The position numbers and the translations under genes were made by a program. This document shows positions 7,515 through 16,966 of a stretch of 64,000 bases of DNA, one piece after another (position 1 is the first letter of the stretch; every line of letters begins with the position of its first letter). The stretch comes from an uncultured Eubacteriales bacterium. Its GTDB lineage: Bacteria > Bacillota > Clostridia > Oscillospirales > Acutalibacteraceae. The notes beneath the pieces were generated by a model. That model ran no database searches. It was given only the letters and a program-made list of their open reading frames with translations, and had not been told where the DNA came from. Location: positions 1-64,000 of the forward strand of contig CABUHY010000012.1 of assembly GCA_902491475.1 (NCBI GenBank), read 5' to 3'.

Positions 7515-9173
7515 TTGCTTAACGGTCTCATTTTCAAGCAAGCGCTGATTTCGGGCGCAAACAATATAGTAAATCACAGGCAGGAGGTAGACGCACTCAA
7601 TGTCTTTCCCGTTCCCGACGGCGATACGGGCACAAATATGTCGATGACGATTTCTGCGGCTTCAAGGGAGCTTCAGGTCAGCGAACAGACGGACATTGCG
7701 GGCGTATCCGCAAAGGCAGCCGCTGCGCTTTTGAGAGGCGCAAGGGGAAATTCGGGCGTTATACTCTCGCTTATTTTCAGAGGTATCTCCAACGGCTTTA
7801 AGGGTATGGACGAGGCAGACGGCAAAACACTTGCAAGGGCGCTTGAGCTCGGCAAGGAGTCGGCTTACAAGGCGGTTATGAAGCCTACCGAGGGCACTAT
7901 TCTTACGGTTATCAGAATGGCTGCCGAGGCGGTCAAGGGCACGGAGGAAACCGATTGTAAGGCGGTGCTTGAAACAGCATACGAAGCGGCCAAGGTCGCA
8001 CTGATGAAAACACCCGATATGCTTCCCGTGTTAAAAGAGGCGGGAGTTGTTGACGCAGGCGGTCAGGGCTTTATATTCATACTTGAGGGAATGCTGAGCG
8101 TTATTGCGGACGGCAAGACCGTAGAGCCCGTTGAAACGCTTGAAAAGAAGGACGCCCCCAAGGCCGACAAGAGCATTGTTGCGGCGGCTTCGGGAGATAT
8201 TAAGTTCGGCTATTGCAGTGAGTTCCTTATCAACCGCGAAAAAAACGCACAGTCAAATGCGGCGGCGCTCAAGGCTTATCTTGAATCGATAGGCGACTGC
8301 GTGGTTGTTGTTGAGGACGAGGATATTATAAAGGTTCATGTTCACTCAAACGAACCCGGTAATGTAATTCAGGCGGCTCTCAAATGCGGTCCGCTTACCA
8401 ATATAAAAATCGATAATATGCGCTTCCAGCACAGAAACGCCGAGCTCGGCACGGAAAACGCAAAGAGCGAAGTTCCGCAGACGGAGCAGAATGTTCAGCC
8501 CGTTGAGCCGACAAAGGATTACGGCTTCGTTTCCGTTGCGGCAGGCGACGGCTTTGTCGAGCTGTTTCGGGAATTGGGAGCGGACAATATAGTTTCGGGC
8601 GGTCAGACCATGAACCCGAGCACGGACGACATACTTTCCGCTATCGAGGCTACGCCCGCACGCCGGGTCTTTGTGCTCCCGAACAACAAGAACATCATTA
8701 TGGCGGCTGAACAGACAGTAAACCTTGCAGACAGAAAGGTTTCGGTGCTTCAGACAAAGACCCTTACGCAGGGCGTGAGTGCAATGCTCAATTTTTCGGA
8801 AACCGAAGATGTCGAAACAAATCTCCTCAATATGATGAAGGCGGCAGAGGCGGTGCATACGGCACAGGTTACCTTTGCGGCAAGAGACAGCGAGGCGTTC
8901 GGTCAGAAAATTAAAAAGGGACAAATCCTCGGTATGGAGGACGGAAAAATAACCCTTGTTGAGGATGATATTGTCAACGCCGCATTCCGTACCGCAAGGC
9001 GCTTGGTTAAGAAATACAACGGCTCGTTCATAACCGTATATTACGGCGAAGAGACCGACGAGGTTATGGCAAACCTTTTGAGCGAAAGACTTGCGGAGAG
9101 ATTTCCGAATGCGGAAATAAATGTAATTCCGGGCGGACAACCCGTGTACTATTTCATTATATCAGTGGAATAA
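7515..9173 (+). CDS. fakA: Fatty acid kinase ATP-binding subunit (DAK2/DhaL domain)
   Basis: FakA phosphorylates fatty acids presented by FakB (DegV) proteins for use in phospholipid synthesis. The N-terminal DhaL domain has NVFPVPDGDTGTNM, whose aspartates bind Mg-ATP, and LLRGARGNSGVILS. The middle and C-terminal domains match YloV proteins. Length is about 552 residues. TTG 7515 is preferred because AGGAG (7502-7506) sits 8 nt before it, while the in-frame GTG at 7506 overlaps that site. It ends 10 bp before recG. No fakB is in the window. Confidence 0.92.
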   Translation: MLNGLIFKQALISGANNIVNHRQEVDALNVFPVPDGDTGTNMSMTISAASRELQVSEQTDIAGVSAKAAAALLRGARGNSGVILSLIFRGISNGFKGMDEADGKTLARALELGKESAYKAVMKPTEGTILTVIRMAAEAVKGTEETDCKAVLETAYEAAKVALMKTPDMLPVLKEAGVVDAGGQGFIFILEGMLSVIADGKTVEPVETLEKKDAPKADKSIVAAASGDIKFGYCSEFLINREKNAQSNAAALKAYLESIGDCVVVVEDEDIIKVHVHSNEPGNVIQAALKCGPLTNIKIDNMRFQHRNAELGTENAKSEVPQTEQNVQPVEPTKDYGFVSVAAGDGFVELFRELGADNIVSGGQTMNPSTDDILSAIEATPARRVFVLPNNKNIIMAAEQTVNLADRKVSVLQTKTLTQGVSAMLNFSETEDVETNLLNMMKAAEAVHTAQVTFAARDSEAFGQKIKKGQILGMEDGKITLVEDDIVNAAFRTARRLVKKYNGSFITVYYGEETDEVMANLLSERLAERFPNAEINVIPGGQPVYYFIISVE

Positions 9174-9183
9174 GAGTGATATT

Positions 9184-11220
9184 ATGAACTTTTCAACCGA
9201 TATTAAATACTTAAAGGGCGTCGGCAGCGTCAGGGCGGAGGCTTTTCAAAAGCTTTCCGTCGGCACTGTCGGTGCTCTTTTGCGCTGTTATCCGAGGACA
9301 TATGAGGATTGGAGCGAGGTTTATCCCATAAGGGAAGCCCCGTTTGACACGAATGTCTGCATAAAGGGAATTGTCTGCGACACTCCGACAAAAATCCGTA
9401 TTCCCGGCGGCACACTGCTTTTCAAAACAAGCATTACCGACGGAAACGGTCTTGTCAATCTGACATTTTTCAACAACAAATACATTCAGAATATGCTCAA
9501 AGAGGGCGAGGAATATTATTTTTTCGGCAAGATAACGCAGTCAAAATTCGGCTCGAGAGAAATGGCTTCTCCCGTTTTTTCAACCGCCAAGGAGGCGGCA
9601 GGGATAAAGCCCGTCTATCCGCAGACGGCGGGGCTTAACTCGAAGCTTATTGCAAAATGCGTCAGAAACGCCCTCGACTCGATAGAGGAAATACCCGAGA
9701 GCCTGCCTGCCGATATAATATCGGACAACTCGCTGTGTTCGCTTGATTTTGCAATACGCAACATTCATTTCCCCGAGAGCTACGAGGCTCTTGAAAAGGC
9801 AAGAAACAGACTGATTTTTGAAGAGCTGTTTATTTTACAGCTCGGGCTTCTGTCGATGAAAAACAAAACGCAGACGCTTAAAACCGACTGCGTGGCAAGC
9901 AAGGATTTCACAGAGGAATTCTTCTCGCTTTTGCCGTTTGAGCCCACTTCGGCACAGAAAAGAGCGGTCGGCGAGGCGCTTGCCGATATGAAATCGGGCG
10001 AGCCTATGAACAGGCTTTTGCAGGGCGATGTGGGCTCGGGTAAAACCGTGGTTGCGGCGGCGCTCATTTACACCTGCGTTAAAAACGGCTGGCAGTGTGC
10101 TATGATGGCGCCGACGGAGGTACTTGCCGAACAGCATATGCGAACCTTTGAAAAGTTTTTCGGCGGCACGGATATAAGCGTTGACCTTGTTACGGGAAGT
10201 ATGAAGAAGTCGGAGAAAAATGCCGCAAAAGCAAGGCTTATAAGCGGAGAAACCGACCTTATTATCGGCACTCACGCTTTAATTCAGGGCGATGTCGAGT
10301 TTAAGCGGCTCAGCCTTGTCATAACCGACGAGCAGCACCGTTTCGGCGTGGCACAGCGTTCCTCCTTTGCCGCAAAAGGCGACAATCCGCACATCTATGT
10401 TATGTCCGCAACGCCCATACCGAGAACGCTCGCTATGATTATGTACGGCGACTTGAATGTGTCGGTGCTCGACGAGCTGCCGCCCGGTCGAAAAGAGGTT
10501 GAAACCTTCTGCGTTGACACGACATATCACGAAAGAATATATAAATACATAAAAAAGCATCTTGATGCGGGACTTCAGGGATATATCGTCTGTCCGCTTG
10601 TCGAAGAGGGCGAAAACGATAACGACCTGATAAGCGCCGAAAAATACTGCAAGGATTTGTCGGCAACGGTTTTCAGAAATTACAGGGTCGGCTTACTGCA
10701 CGGCAAAATGAAGCCCAAGGAAAAGGACGAAATAATGCGGAAGTTTTCCTCGGGGGAAATTCAGCTTCTGGTTTCGACGGTTGTAATCGAGGTCGGAGTC
10801 GATGTCCCGAACGCCGCAATTATGGTTATAGAAAATGCGGAGCGCTTCGGTCTTTCACAGCTTCATCAGCTCCGAGGTCGCATAGGCAGGGGCAGTGAGA
10901 AGTCAACCTGTATTCTTGTCTCCGACGCAAAGGGGGACGAGGCAAAGCAGCGGTTTGAGACTATGTGCTCAACCTCGGACGGATTTAAGATTGCAAATGT
11001 TGACCTTGAAATGCGAGGTCCCGGAGATTTCTTCGGAAAACGCCAGCACGGTCTGCCGAAGCTGAGGCTTGCCGATGTTATGACGGACACGCATTTGCTT
11101 ATGAGGGCGCAGAACTGCGCTCAAAGCGTGATTGCGGACGACAGGGATTTGTCAAAGGAAGAAAACCGCAGATTACGCAGACAGGTGGATAATCTGTTCA
11201 GGGAGAATTACGGCTCATGA
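9184..11220 (+). CDS. recG: ATP-dependent DNA helicase RecG
   Basis: RecG remodels stalled forks and Holliday junctions. The 678 residues show the N-terminal wedge/OB region, helicase motif I GDVGSGKT near residue 280, motif II DEQH near 381, SATPIPRTLAM, and the C-terminal QLRGRIGRG and MRGPGDFFG signatures specific to RecG. ATG start. It closes the yloU-fakA-recG group. A new promoter follows for the next gene. Confidence 0.97.
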   Translation: MNFSTDIKYLKGVGSVRAEAFQKLSVGTVGALLRCYPRTYEDWSEVYPIREAPFDTNVCIKGIVCDTPTKIRIPGGTLLFKTSITDGNGLVNLTFFNNKYIQNMLKEGEEYYFFGKITQSKFGSREMASPVFSTAKEAAGIKPVYPQTAGLNSKLIAKCVRNALDSIEEIPESLPADIISDNSLCSLDFAIRNIHFPESYEALEKARNRLIFEELFILQLGLLSMKNKTQTLKTDCVASKDFTEEFFSLLPFEPTSAQKRAVGEALADMKSGEPMNRLLQGDVGSGKTVVAAALIYTCVKNGWQCAMMAPTEVLAEQHMRTFEKFFGGTDISVDLVTGSMKKSEKNAAKARLISGETDLIIGTHALIQGDVEFKRLSLVITDEQHRFGVAQRSSFAAKGDNPHIYVMSATPIPRTLAMIMYGDLNVSVLDELPPGRKEVETFCVDTTYHERIYKYIKKHLDAGLQGYIVCPLVEEGENDNDLISAEKYCKDLSATVFRNYRVGLLHGKMKPKEKDEIMRKFSSGEIQLLVSTVVIEVGVDVPNAAIMVIENAERFGLSQLHQLRGRIGRGSEKSTCILVSDAKGDEAKQRFETMCSTSDGFKIANVDLEMRGPGDFFGKRQHGLPKLRLADVMTDTHLLMRAQNCAQSVIADDRDLSKEENRRLRRQVDNLFRENYGS

Positions 11221-11228
11221 CCCTTTGC

Positions 11229-11257
11229 TTGAAATTGTAACGAAAATATGGTATAAT
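11229..11257 (+). promoter_or_regulatory. Promoter of the M23 endopeptidase gene
   Basis: TTGAAA (11229-11234), 17-bp spacer, TATAAT (11252-11257). Confidence 0.8.
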
Positions 11258-11296
11258 AACTTTTATCATAATTTTGTATGATTTCACGGAGATATT

Positions 11297-13015
11297 ATGT
11301 TTGATTTGATTTATAAAAAACTGTATATTCTCGGTCTCTACACCGCAAGGTATGTATCAAGATTTTTCAAGTCTCTCGGCAGATTGATTATGAAGCCGTT
11401 GAAGGCTTTGTCTGCCGTGCTCTTTGCGGCTTTTGTGGTTGCGGACAGGTTCGTTTTAAGCTCCGCAAGGTATGTGAATTCCGAGATTAAAGAGCTTTTC
11501 GGCGATATAAAGCGTGTGTTCGGAAAGCTCGTGGCGATATTCAAGCAGGATAAAACAGAAGGTGCGGACACTTTCAAGACCTATGTCAAAAAGGCTTTTC
11601 AGCGCCACGGCGTTGTATTTTCGTTCTTTACCAACATTGTAACTCCCGTTGCGGCACTTGTGGTCTTAATTGCCACGGTGCGTTATTGGAGCAATATGAA
11701 TTTGGCGCTCAAAATAACCTATAACAATGCGGATATAGGCTATGTAAGCTCCGAGTCGGTCTATCTTGAAGCCGAGGACAAGGCCTCCGAAAGGCTTGAA
11801 ACGGCAATCGCCGCTAATGACGGCGAGGCACTTATCAAGAACGCCGAATATAAGATAGTTCCCGTCAAGCTTAACGATATGAAGGACTCAGAGGCTATCT
11901 GCGACAAGATAATCGAGTATTCCAACAAGGATATTACAAACGCCTGCGGAATATATATCGACGGGGAGTTCCTCTGTGCCGTTAAGAACGAGACGGACGC
12001 CACGACGGTTTTCGACAATATTCTTACAAACTATGACGCAGGAGACGACAATGCGATTGTCAGCTTCGTTGAGAATATCGAATATGTTCAGGGACTTTAT
12101 CCCGATGACGACAACACCATATGGGCGGCTGACCGTTTGAGCGAAAAGCTTGCTTCCAAGAAGAGCGAAGCGGTCTATTACACGGTTGCTTCGGGCGATA
12201 CGGTTTCGGGAATTGCCCAGAAATACGGAATTTCGACCTCAAAGCTATTTGAGTTAAACCCCGGCTTGCAGGAAAAAATTCATATAGGCGACAGAATACT
12301 TATTTCAAGCGAGGTAAACTTCGTCCGTGTTCAGGTCACAAAGACCGAAGTAAGAACGGTTTCGGTACCGTACAATACGGTCAAGGTCGAGAACCCGAGT
12401 ATGTACAAGGGTACAAGCAAGACCGTCACAAAGGGCGAAAACGGCGAACAGCAGATAACCGAGCTTGTAACCTATATCGACGGCGTACGGGTTTCGTCAA
12501 AAGAGGTTTCGAGAGTTACCACGAAAGAGGCTGTTGACGAGAAAATTCAGGTCGGCTCAAAGACATATTCTTCGGGCTACGGCAGTATCAAGAGCTACGG
12601 CGGTACGGTTCAGTCCTACGGCGGAAAGTTCGTATGGCCTGCAATCGGCGCTTACAGCGTATCTTCGGGCTTCGGATACAGGCACGGACGGCTTCACGGC
12701 GGTATAGATATTGTTAAGCCCGGCGGCAACAGTACGGGATGTCCCGTTGTTGCGGCGGCTTCGGGTACTGTCGTTTCGGCAGGCTATCATCCGAGCTGGG
12801 GATATAATGTTCTTATCAATCACGGCAACGGCTTGCAGACAAGATATGCGCATATGATACCCGGTTCACTTAGGGTATCGGCAGGTCAGTCGGTATCGGC
12901 AGGTCAGCAGTTGGGTAATATCGGTTCCTCGGGTAATGTTACGGGACCGCACCTCCACTTTGAGGTTTATGTAAACGGAACGAGAGTAAACCCCGCACCG
13001 TATCTCGGAAGATAA
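11297..13015 (+). CDS. Membrane-anchored M23 endopeptidase with LysM and G5 domains
   Basis: A 572-residue cell-wall hydrolase. About 110 basic, mostly helical residues precede a membrane helix (residues about 113-131). Outside come a linker, a LysM domain (VYYTVASGDTVSGIAQKYG, near 292-337), a G5-like domain (near 342-425) and a C-terminal M23 domain with HGGIDIV near 466 and HLHFEV near 552, the zinc-binding motifs. It should cut peptidoglycan cross-links. The long cytoplasmic N-terminus is unusual and could contact division or elongation proteins. It has its own promoter and terminator. Confidence 0.92.
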   Translation: MFDLIYKKLYILGLYTARYVSRFFKSLGRLIMKPLKALSAVLFAAFVVADRFVLSSARYVNSEIKELFGDIKRVFGKLVAIFKQDKTEGADTFKTYVKKAFQRHGVVFSFFTNIVTPVAALVVLIATVRYWSNMNLALKITYNNADIGYVSSESVYLEAEDKASERLETAIAANDGEALIKNAEYKIVPVKLNDMKDSEAICDKIIEYSNKDITNACGIYIDGEFLCAVKNETDATTVFDNILTNYDAGDDNAIVSFVENIEYVQGLYPDDDNTIWAADRLSEKLASKKSEAVYYTVASGDTVSGIAQKYGISTSKLFELNPGLQEKIHIGDRILISSEVNFVRVQVTKTEVRTVSVPYNTVKVENPSMYKGTSKTVTKGENGEQQITELVTYIDGVRVSSKEVSRVTTKEAVDEKIQVGSKTYSSGYGSIKSYGGTVQSYGGKFVWPAIGAYSVSSGFGYRHGRLHGGIDIVKPGGNSTGCPVVAAASGTVVSAGYHPSWGYNVLINHGNGLQTRYAHMIPGSLRVSAGQSVSAGQQLGNIGSSGNVTGPHLHFEVYVNGTRVNPAPYLGR

Positions 13016-13021
13016 AATTTT

Positions 13022-13056
13022 AACGGACAGAAAAGAGCTTTCTGTCCGTTTTTTGA
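13022..13056 (+). terminator. Terminator after the M23 gene
   Basis: The stem AACGGACAGAAA/TTTCTGTCCGTT is followed by T6. The rlmD ribosome site follows directly. Confidence 0.88.
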
Positions 13057-13071
13057 AAGACGGAGAAAAAT

Positions 13072-14421
13072 ATGTCCCTTGTTAAAAATCAGGAAATAGA
13101 ATTGCAGATAGAGTCGTTCTCCTCGGAGGGCAGCGGCGTAGGACACTATGACAAAATGGCGGTGTTCGTAAACGGTGCGGCGGCAGGAGACAGGGCTCTT
13201 GTGCATATAATAAAGGTTAAAAAGACCTATGCCGTCGGCAAGGCGGTAAAAATACTCAAGCCGTCAAAGGACAGGATTGCCCCCGATTGCGAGGTTTCCG
13301 CCTCGTGCGGCGGCTGCGCTTTCCGTCATATAAAATATGAGGCGGAGCTTGAAATGAAGCGCCAAAAGGTCGAGAATGCTTTTTTGAGAATAGGCGGAAT
13401 CGATAAAAAGGTCGATGAAACGATAGGAGCAGACGAGCTTGTCGGCTACCGTAACAAGGCGGAATATCCCGTAGGCTTTGACGGCAGGCTTAAAATCGGA
13501 TTTTATGCCGCTCACACGCACAGAATCGTCGATTGTCCGCAGTGTGTTTTACAGCCCGAGGTCTTTTCGGATATAGTAAAGACGGTAAGGAAATGGATAG
13601 TCGAATACGGCATTTCCGTTTACGACCCCGAAACGGGCAAGGGGATAATCAGGCATATTTATATAAGGCAGGGCACGGTAACAAAGGAAATTATGGTGTG
13701 CCTTGTAATAAATGCCGACGATTTGCCGAAAAAGGAAAAATTGCTTGAACGCCTGCTCGTCATAGACGATATAAAGAGCGTTGTTATAAACATAAACAAG
13801 GAAAAAACAAATGTTATACTCGGCAGGGAGTGCAAAACCGTTTGGGGCGACGATTATATCTATGATGTGCTCTGCGGAGTGAAAATAAGGCTTTCGCCGC
13901 TTTCGTTTTATCAGGTAAATCACGCACAGGCGCAAAGGCTTTACGGGCGTGCAAAGGAATACGCAGACCTCACGGGTAGCGAAACGCTTCTTGATATGTA
14001 CTGCGGTGCGGGAACTATCGGGCTTTCGATGGCTGACAGCTGTAAAGGGGTAATCGGCGTCGAGATAATAGAACAGGCGGTCGGCGACGCAAAGGTAAAT
14101 GCGGAAATAAACGGTATTGAAAATGCGGAGTTTTACTGTGCGGATGCGGCAGAGGCGGCGCAAATGCTAAAAGAGAAGGGGATAAGACCCGAGGTTGTCG
14201 TGCTTGACCCGCCGAGAAAGGGCTGCGACGCCTCGCTTGTGGAGACGGTCTGCAAAATGCAGCCCGACAGAGTGGTTTATGTTTCCTGCGACCCTGCAAC
14301 ACTCGCAAGAGACTGCAAGCTGTTCGGAGAATTGGGCTACAAGGCAGAAAAGCTTACGGCGGTTGACCTCTTCCCGAGAACCGTGCATGTGGAAAGCGTT
14401 GCGAAGCTTGTCAGGAAGTGA
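13072..14421 (+). CDS. rlmD: 23S rRNA (uracil-5-)-methyltransferase RlmD/RlmCD
   Basis: A 449-residue TrmA-family methyltransferase that makes 5-methyluridine in 23S rRNA (U1939 and, in Gram-positives, often U747). It has an N-terminal TRAM domain, an iron-sulfur cysteine cluster (C73, C79, C82 in CEVSASCGGC, with a later Cys in the CPQC region), the SAM motif DMYCGAGTIGLSMA and the catalytic region VSCDPATLARD. Start is ATG. Which uridine is modified cannot be told from sequence. Confidence 0.93.
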   Translation: MSLVKNQEIELQIESFSSEGSGVGHYDKMAVFVNGAAAGDRALVHIIKVKKTYAVGKAVKILKPSKDRIAPDCEVSASCGGCAFRHIKYEAELEMKRQKVENAFLRIGGIDKKVDETIGADELVGYRNKAEYPVGFDGRLKIGFYAAHTHRIVDCPQCVLQPEVFSDIVKTVRKWIVEYGISVYDPETGKGIIRHIYIRQGTVTKEIMVCLVINADDLPKKEKLLERLLVIDDIKSVVININKEKTNVILGRECKTVWGDDYIYDVLCGVKIRLSPLSFYQVNHAQAQRLYGRAKEYADLTGSETLLDMYCGAGTIGLSMADSCKGVIGVEIIEQAVGDAKVNAEINGIENAEFYCADAAEAAQMLKEKGIRPEVVVLDPPRKGCDASLVETVCKMQPDRVVYVSCDPATLARDCKLFGELGYKAEKLTAVDLFPRTVHVESVAKLVRK

Positions 14422-14444
14422 CAAAAGCGCTCATACGGGCGAAT

Positions 14445-14535
14445 GAAAAATGAATAATGAAGAATGAAAAATTGCGGGTGCTTCGCACGTCGTCGTTTGC
14501 TCCGTATCGTTCGCAAATCTTCCTTTTCCGCAAAA
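14445..14535 (+). repeat. Dispersed repeat family A, copy 1
   Basis: It contains GGTGCTTCGCACGTCGTCG, then TTTGCTCCGTATCGTTCGC and CTTCCTTTTCCGCAAAA. The same blocks occur at 20640-20870, 22565-22656 and 47088-47320. Open frames across it are not genes. Confidence 0.8.
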
Positions 14536-14553
14536 GTCGGTATGAATAGCACG

Positions 14554-14717
14554 GTAGGGCGGGGGCTTGCTCCCGCCGAAATTTTATATGAAATCATCCG
14601 AGAAGTTCCGCTCCCTCTCCGGACAACATATGTTTGTACTAAATTTTCAATTTGCTATAAGCCGAAAACTATTATAAGCACGCTGATTTTTTCGGCGGGA
14701 GCAAGCCCCCGCCCTAC
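14554..14717. repeat. 164-bp element with perfect 28-bp terminal inverted repeats
   Basis: Positions 14554-14581 and 14690-14717 are exact reverse complements. Each end is itself a hairpin (GGCGGG and CCCGCC around GCTTGC). The 108-bp interior is AT-rich and non-coding. It looks like a MITE or a paired extragenic palindrome. No target-site duplication is obvious. The terminal motif also occurs singly near 20834, 30003 and 47281. Confidence 0.8.
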
Positions 14718-14910
14718 GCTATCGGCAAATATGAAATTATCCGGAAGGTTTCGTTTCCTTGCACCCTTGCGGTGCGTAAATACGGGCAAAAACGCTTTAA
14801 TATCACAAATTGCAACGGAAAAGCGACAAATTGTAAAGCCCGGTTGGTGGCATGCAACCGAAGCGGGAGGTATAATTAAGGCATAAAACAAACAACACGG
14901 AGGTTGGGTT

Positions 14911-15903
14911 ATGATTTTAGCCGACAAGATTATCAACGAAAGAAAAAAGAACGGTTGGTCGCAGGAGGAGCTGGCACAGAGGCTGTCGGTTTCGAGACAA
15001 TCGATTTCAAAATGGGAGGGCGCACAGGCTGTTCCCGATTTACAGAAAATTATAAAAATGGCAGAGATATTCGGCGTATCTACCGACTATCTCCTCAAAG
15101 ACGAATTAGAGCCCAATGACGCCGCAGGGTATTCCGAAAACACCTTTAAGGACAGCACGGAACTTCGCAAGGTTACAATGAAAGAGGCGAACGCCTACCT
15201 TGAAACCGTGAGAAAAACGGCTCCGATGACGGCGCTGGGCGTTACGCTTTGCATATGCTCGCCGATAACGCTTATCGCACTTACAGGTATAAGCGAGTTT
15301 TATATGGTTATTCCCGAGGGACTTGCCGCAGGCATAGGCGTGGCTATGCTCTTGCTGAGCGTTGCAACGGCGGTGTATATGTTCATTATGAGCTCTGCGA
15401 AGAAAAAGGAATTCGCATTCCTTGAAAAGGAAGCTTTTGAGACGGAATACGGCGTTGTCGGAATGGTAAGGGAAAAGCGCTCGGAATACGCTCCCACCCA
15501 CACAAGGAAAATCGCTCTCGGAGTGGTTATGTGCATTTTAAGTGCCGTTCCGCTTGTCCTTGTTGCGTGTATGTCGGATGAGAGAAATGTCGAATTGCTT
15601 GCGGTCGCATGCGTAGGATTTTTACTCTTGCTTGTCTCATACGGTGTTAATTTTATAGTCAGCACCTGTATTATCGAGGGTTCGTTTGACAAGCTTTTGC
15701 AGGAAAACGACTATACGCTCGAATCAAAAAAGAGCAATGCTTTTATTGAGAAAATATCGGGCGTTTACTGGAGCGTTGTAATTGCAGGCTATCTCGGTTG
15801 GAGCTTCCTGTCGGGCAGATGGGATATAACCTGGATGGTATGGCCCGTTGCAGGCGTGCTTTTCGGAGCGGTTTCGGGAATTATAAAGGCGTTTGATAAA
15901 TAA
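14911..15903 (+). CDS. XRE-family regulator with C-terminal membrane domain
   Basis: A 330-residue protein. An N-terminal HTH_3 domain (residues 1-65, with WSQEELAQRLSVSRQSISKWE) is followed by a linker and about six hydrophobic segments: two near 110-155, two near 195-245, two near 285-325. It is probably a membrane-tethered transcription regulator that senses envelope or membrane state. CGGAGG precedes the ATG. It is monocistronic, with no transporter or peptide gene beside it, so the signal is unknown. Confidence 0.8.
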   Translation: MILADKIINERKKNGWSQEELAQRLSVSRQSISKWEGAQAVPDLQKIIKMAEIFGVSTDYLLKDELEPNDAAGYSENTFKDSTELRKVTMKEANAYLETVRKTAPMTALGVTLCICSPITLIALTGISEFYMVIPEGLAAGIGVAMLLLSVATAVYMFIMSSAKKKEFAFLEKEAFETEYGVVGMVREKRSEYAPTHTRKIALGVVMCILSAVPLVLVACMSDERNVELLAVACVGFLLLLVSYGVNFIVSTCIIEGSFDKLLQENDYTLESKKSNAFIEKISGVYWSVVIAGYLGWSFLSGRWDITWMVWPVAGVLFGAVSGIIKAFDK

Positions 15904-15910
15904 AACCAAA

Positions 15911-15944
15911 AAAGCATCGGTATCAAAGTTGATACCGATGCTTT
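15911..15944. terminator. Bidirectional terminator between the XRE gene and uppP
   Basis: A long perfect stem AAAGCATCGGTATCA/TGATACCGATGCTTT with a 4-nt loop lies between convergent genes. Confidence 0.85.
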
Positions 15945-15960
15945 CGTATATTATGCTCTT

Positions 15961-16806
15961 TTATTTTATCAGCAGTGTTTTTACGGCAAAATAGCCGAGA
16001 ACAAGCACGCCGAGGACTATTCTGTACCAGCCGAATACCTTGAAATCGTGCTTCTTGATGTATGCCATAAGGTATTTTATTACAAACCATGAAACCGCAA
16101 ACGCAACTATCATACCGAGACCGAGATATACGACCTCTGCCACGGTGTAGTTAAGACCGTATTTGACAAGTTTCAATGCGCTCGCACCCATCATTACGGG
16201 GACTGCGAGGAAAAATGTGTACTCTGCGGCAACGGTTCTTGAAACGCCTATGAGCAGTGCGCCGACTATCGTAGCGCCCGAACGGGAGGTGCCGGGGAAA
16301 ATTGCGGCGATAAGCTGGAAAAGACCGATAATAAACGCCGTCTTATAGTCGATTGCCGAAATGGAGTTTATCTTCGGAGTAACCGACTTGTTTCTGTTTT
16401 CGATAATGATAAACGCAATACCGAAAACGATAAGGGCGATTGCGACAACAACATAGTTGTACAGATGCGCCGTGAAGAAATCGTCAAACGGAATTCCGAT
16501 TATTGCGGCGGGTAAGCAGGAAACAATAACATGGAACCACATATTGAAGATGGATTTTTTTATGATTATCTTATGTTCCTTGTAGCCGAACGGCCAGAGC
16601 TTATTCCAGAATTGAGCGATTACCGCTATAATTGCGCCGAACTGGATGACTACGAAAAACATATCCTTGAACTCGGGTGTGACATCGAGCTTTATGAACT
16701 CGTCAATGAGTATCATATGACCCGTACTGCTTATGGGCAGCCATTCGGTAATTCCCTCAACGATACCGAGGACTATTACCTTTATTATTTCAATAAGCTT
16801 TATCAT
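15961..16806 (-). CDS. uppP: Undecaprenyl-diphosphatase UppP/BacA
   Basis: An integral membrane phosphatase that recycles undecaprenyl diphosphate to the monophosphate carrier for peptidoglycan synthesis and gives bacitracin tolerance. The 281 residues contain the family motifs EGITEWLPISSTGH and PGTSRSG and about eight membrane helices. The start at 16806 is chosen because GGAGGATACAG precedes that ATG on the minus strand. Single gene. Confidence 0.95.
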   Translation of the reverse strand: MIKLIEIIKVIVLGIVEGITEWLPISSTGHMILIDEFIKLDVTPEFKDMFFVVIQFGAIIAVIAQFWNKLWPFGYKEHKIIIKKSIFNMWFHVIVSCLPAAIIGIPFDDFFTAHLYNYVVVAIALIVFGIAFIIIENRNKSVTPKINSISAIDYKTAFIIGLFQLIAAIFPGTSRSGATIVGALLIGVSRTVAAEYTFFLAVPVMMGASALKLVKYGLNYTVAEVVYLGLGMIVAFAVSWFVIKYLMAYIKKHDFKVFGWYRIVLGVLVLGYFAVKTLLIK

Positions 16807-16901
16807 CTGTATCCTCCGATACTTTATTTGTGTTTTTAACAACCCCTATTATAAGCGCTAATTTTATATTTGTACAGATAAAATATTAACTTTTCGTTCA
16901 C

Positions 16902-16930
16902 TTGCTTTTTAATATATCAAATAGTATAAT
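16902..16930 (+). promoter_or_regulatory. Promoter of the 16967-20205 gene group
   Basis: TTGCTT (16902-16907), 17-bp spacer, TATAAT (16925-16930). Confidence 0.65.
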
Positions 16931-16966
16931 AAACTATCAGAGATATTACCGAAAGGATGATATACA

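Noticed and set aside
8346..9140. A 264-codon minus-strand frame
   Set aside because: Antisense to fakA, composition shadow only.
13533..13748. A 71-codon plus-strand frame inside rlmD
   Set aside because: Out of frame within a confident gene and without a domain.
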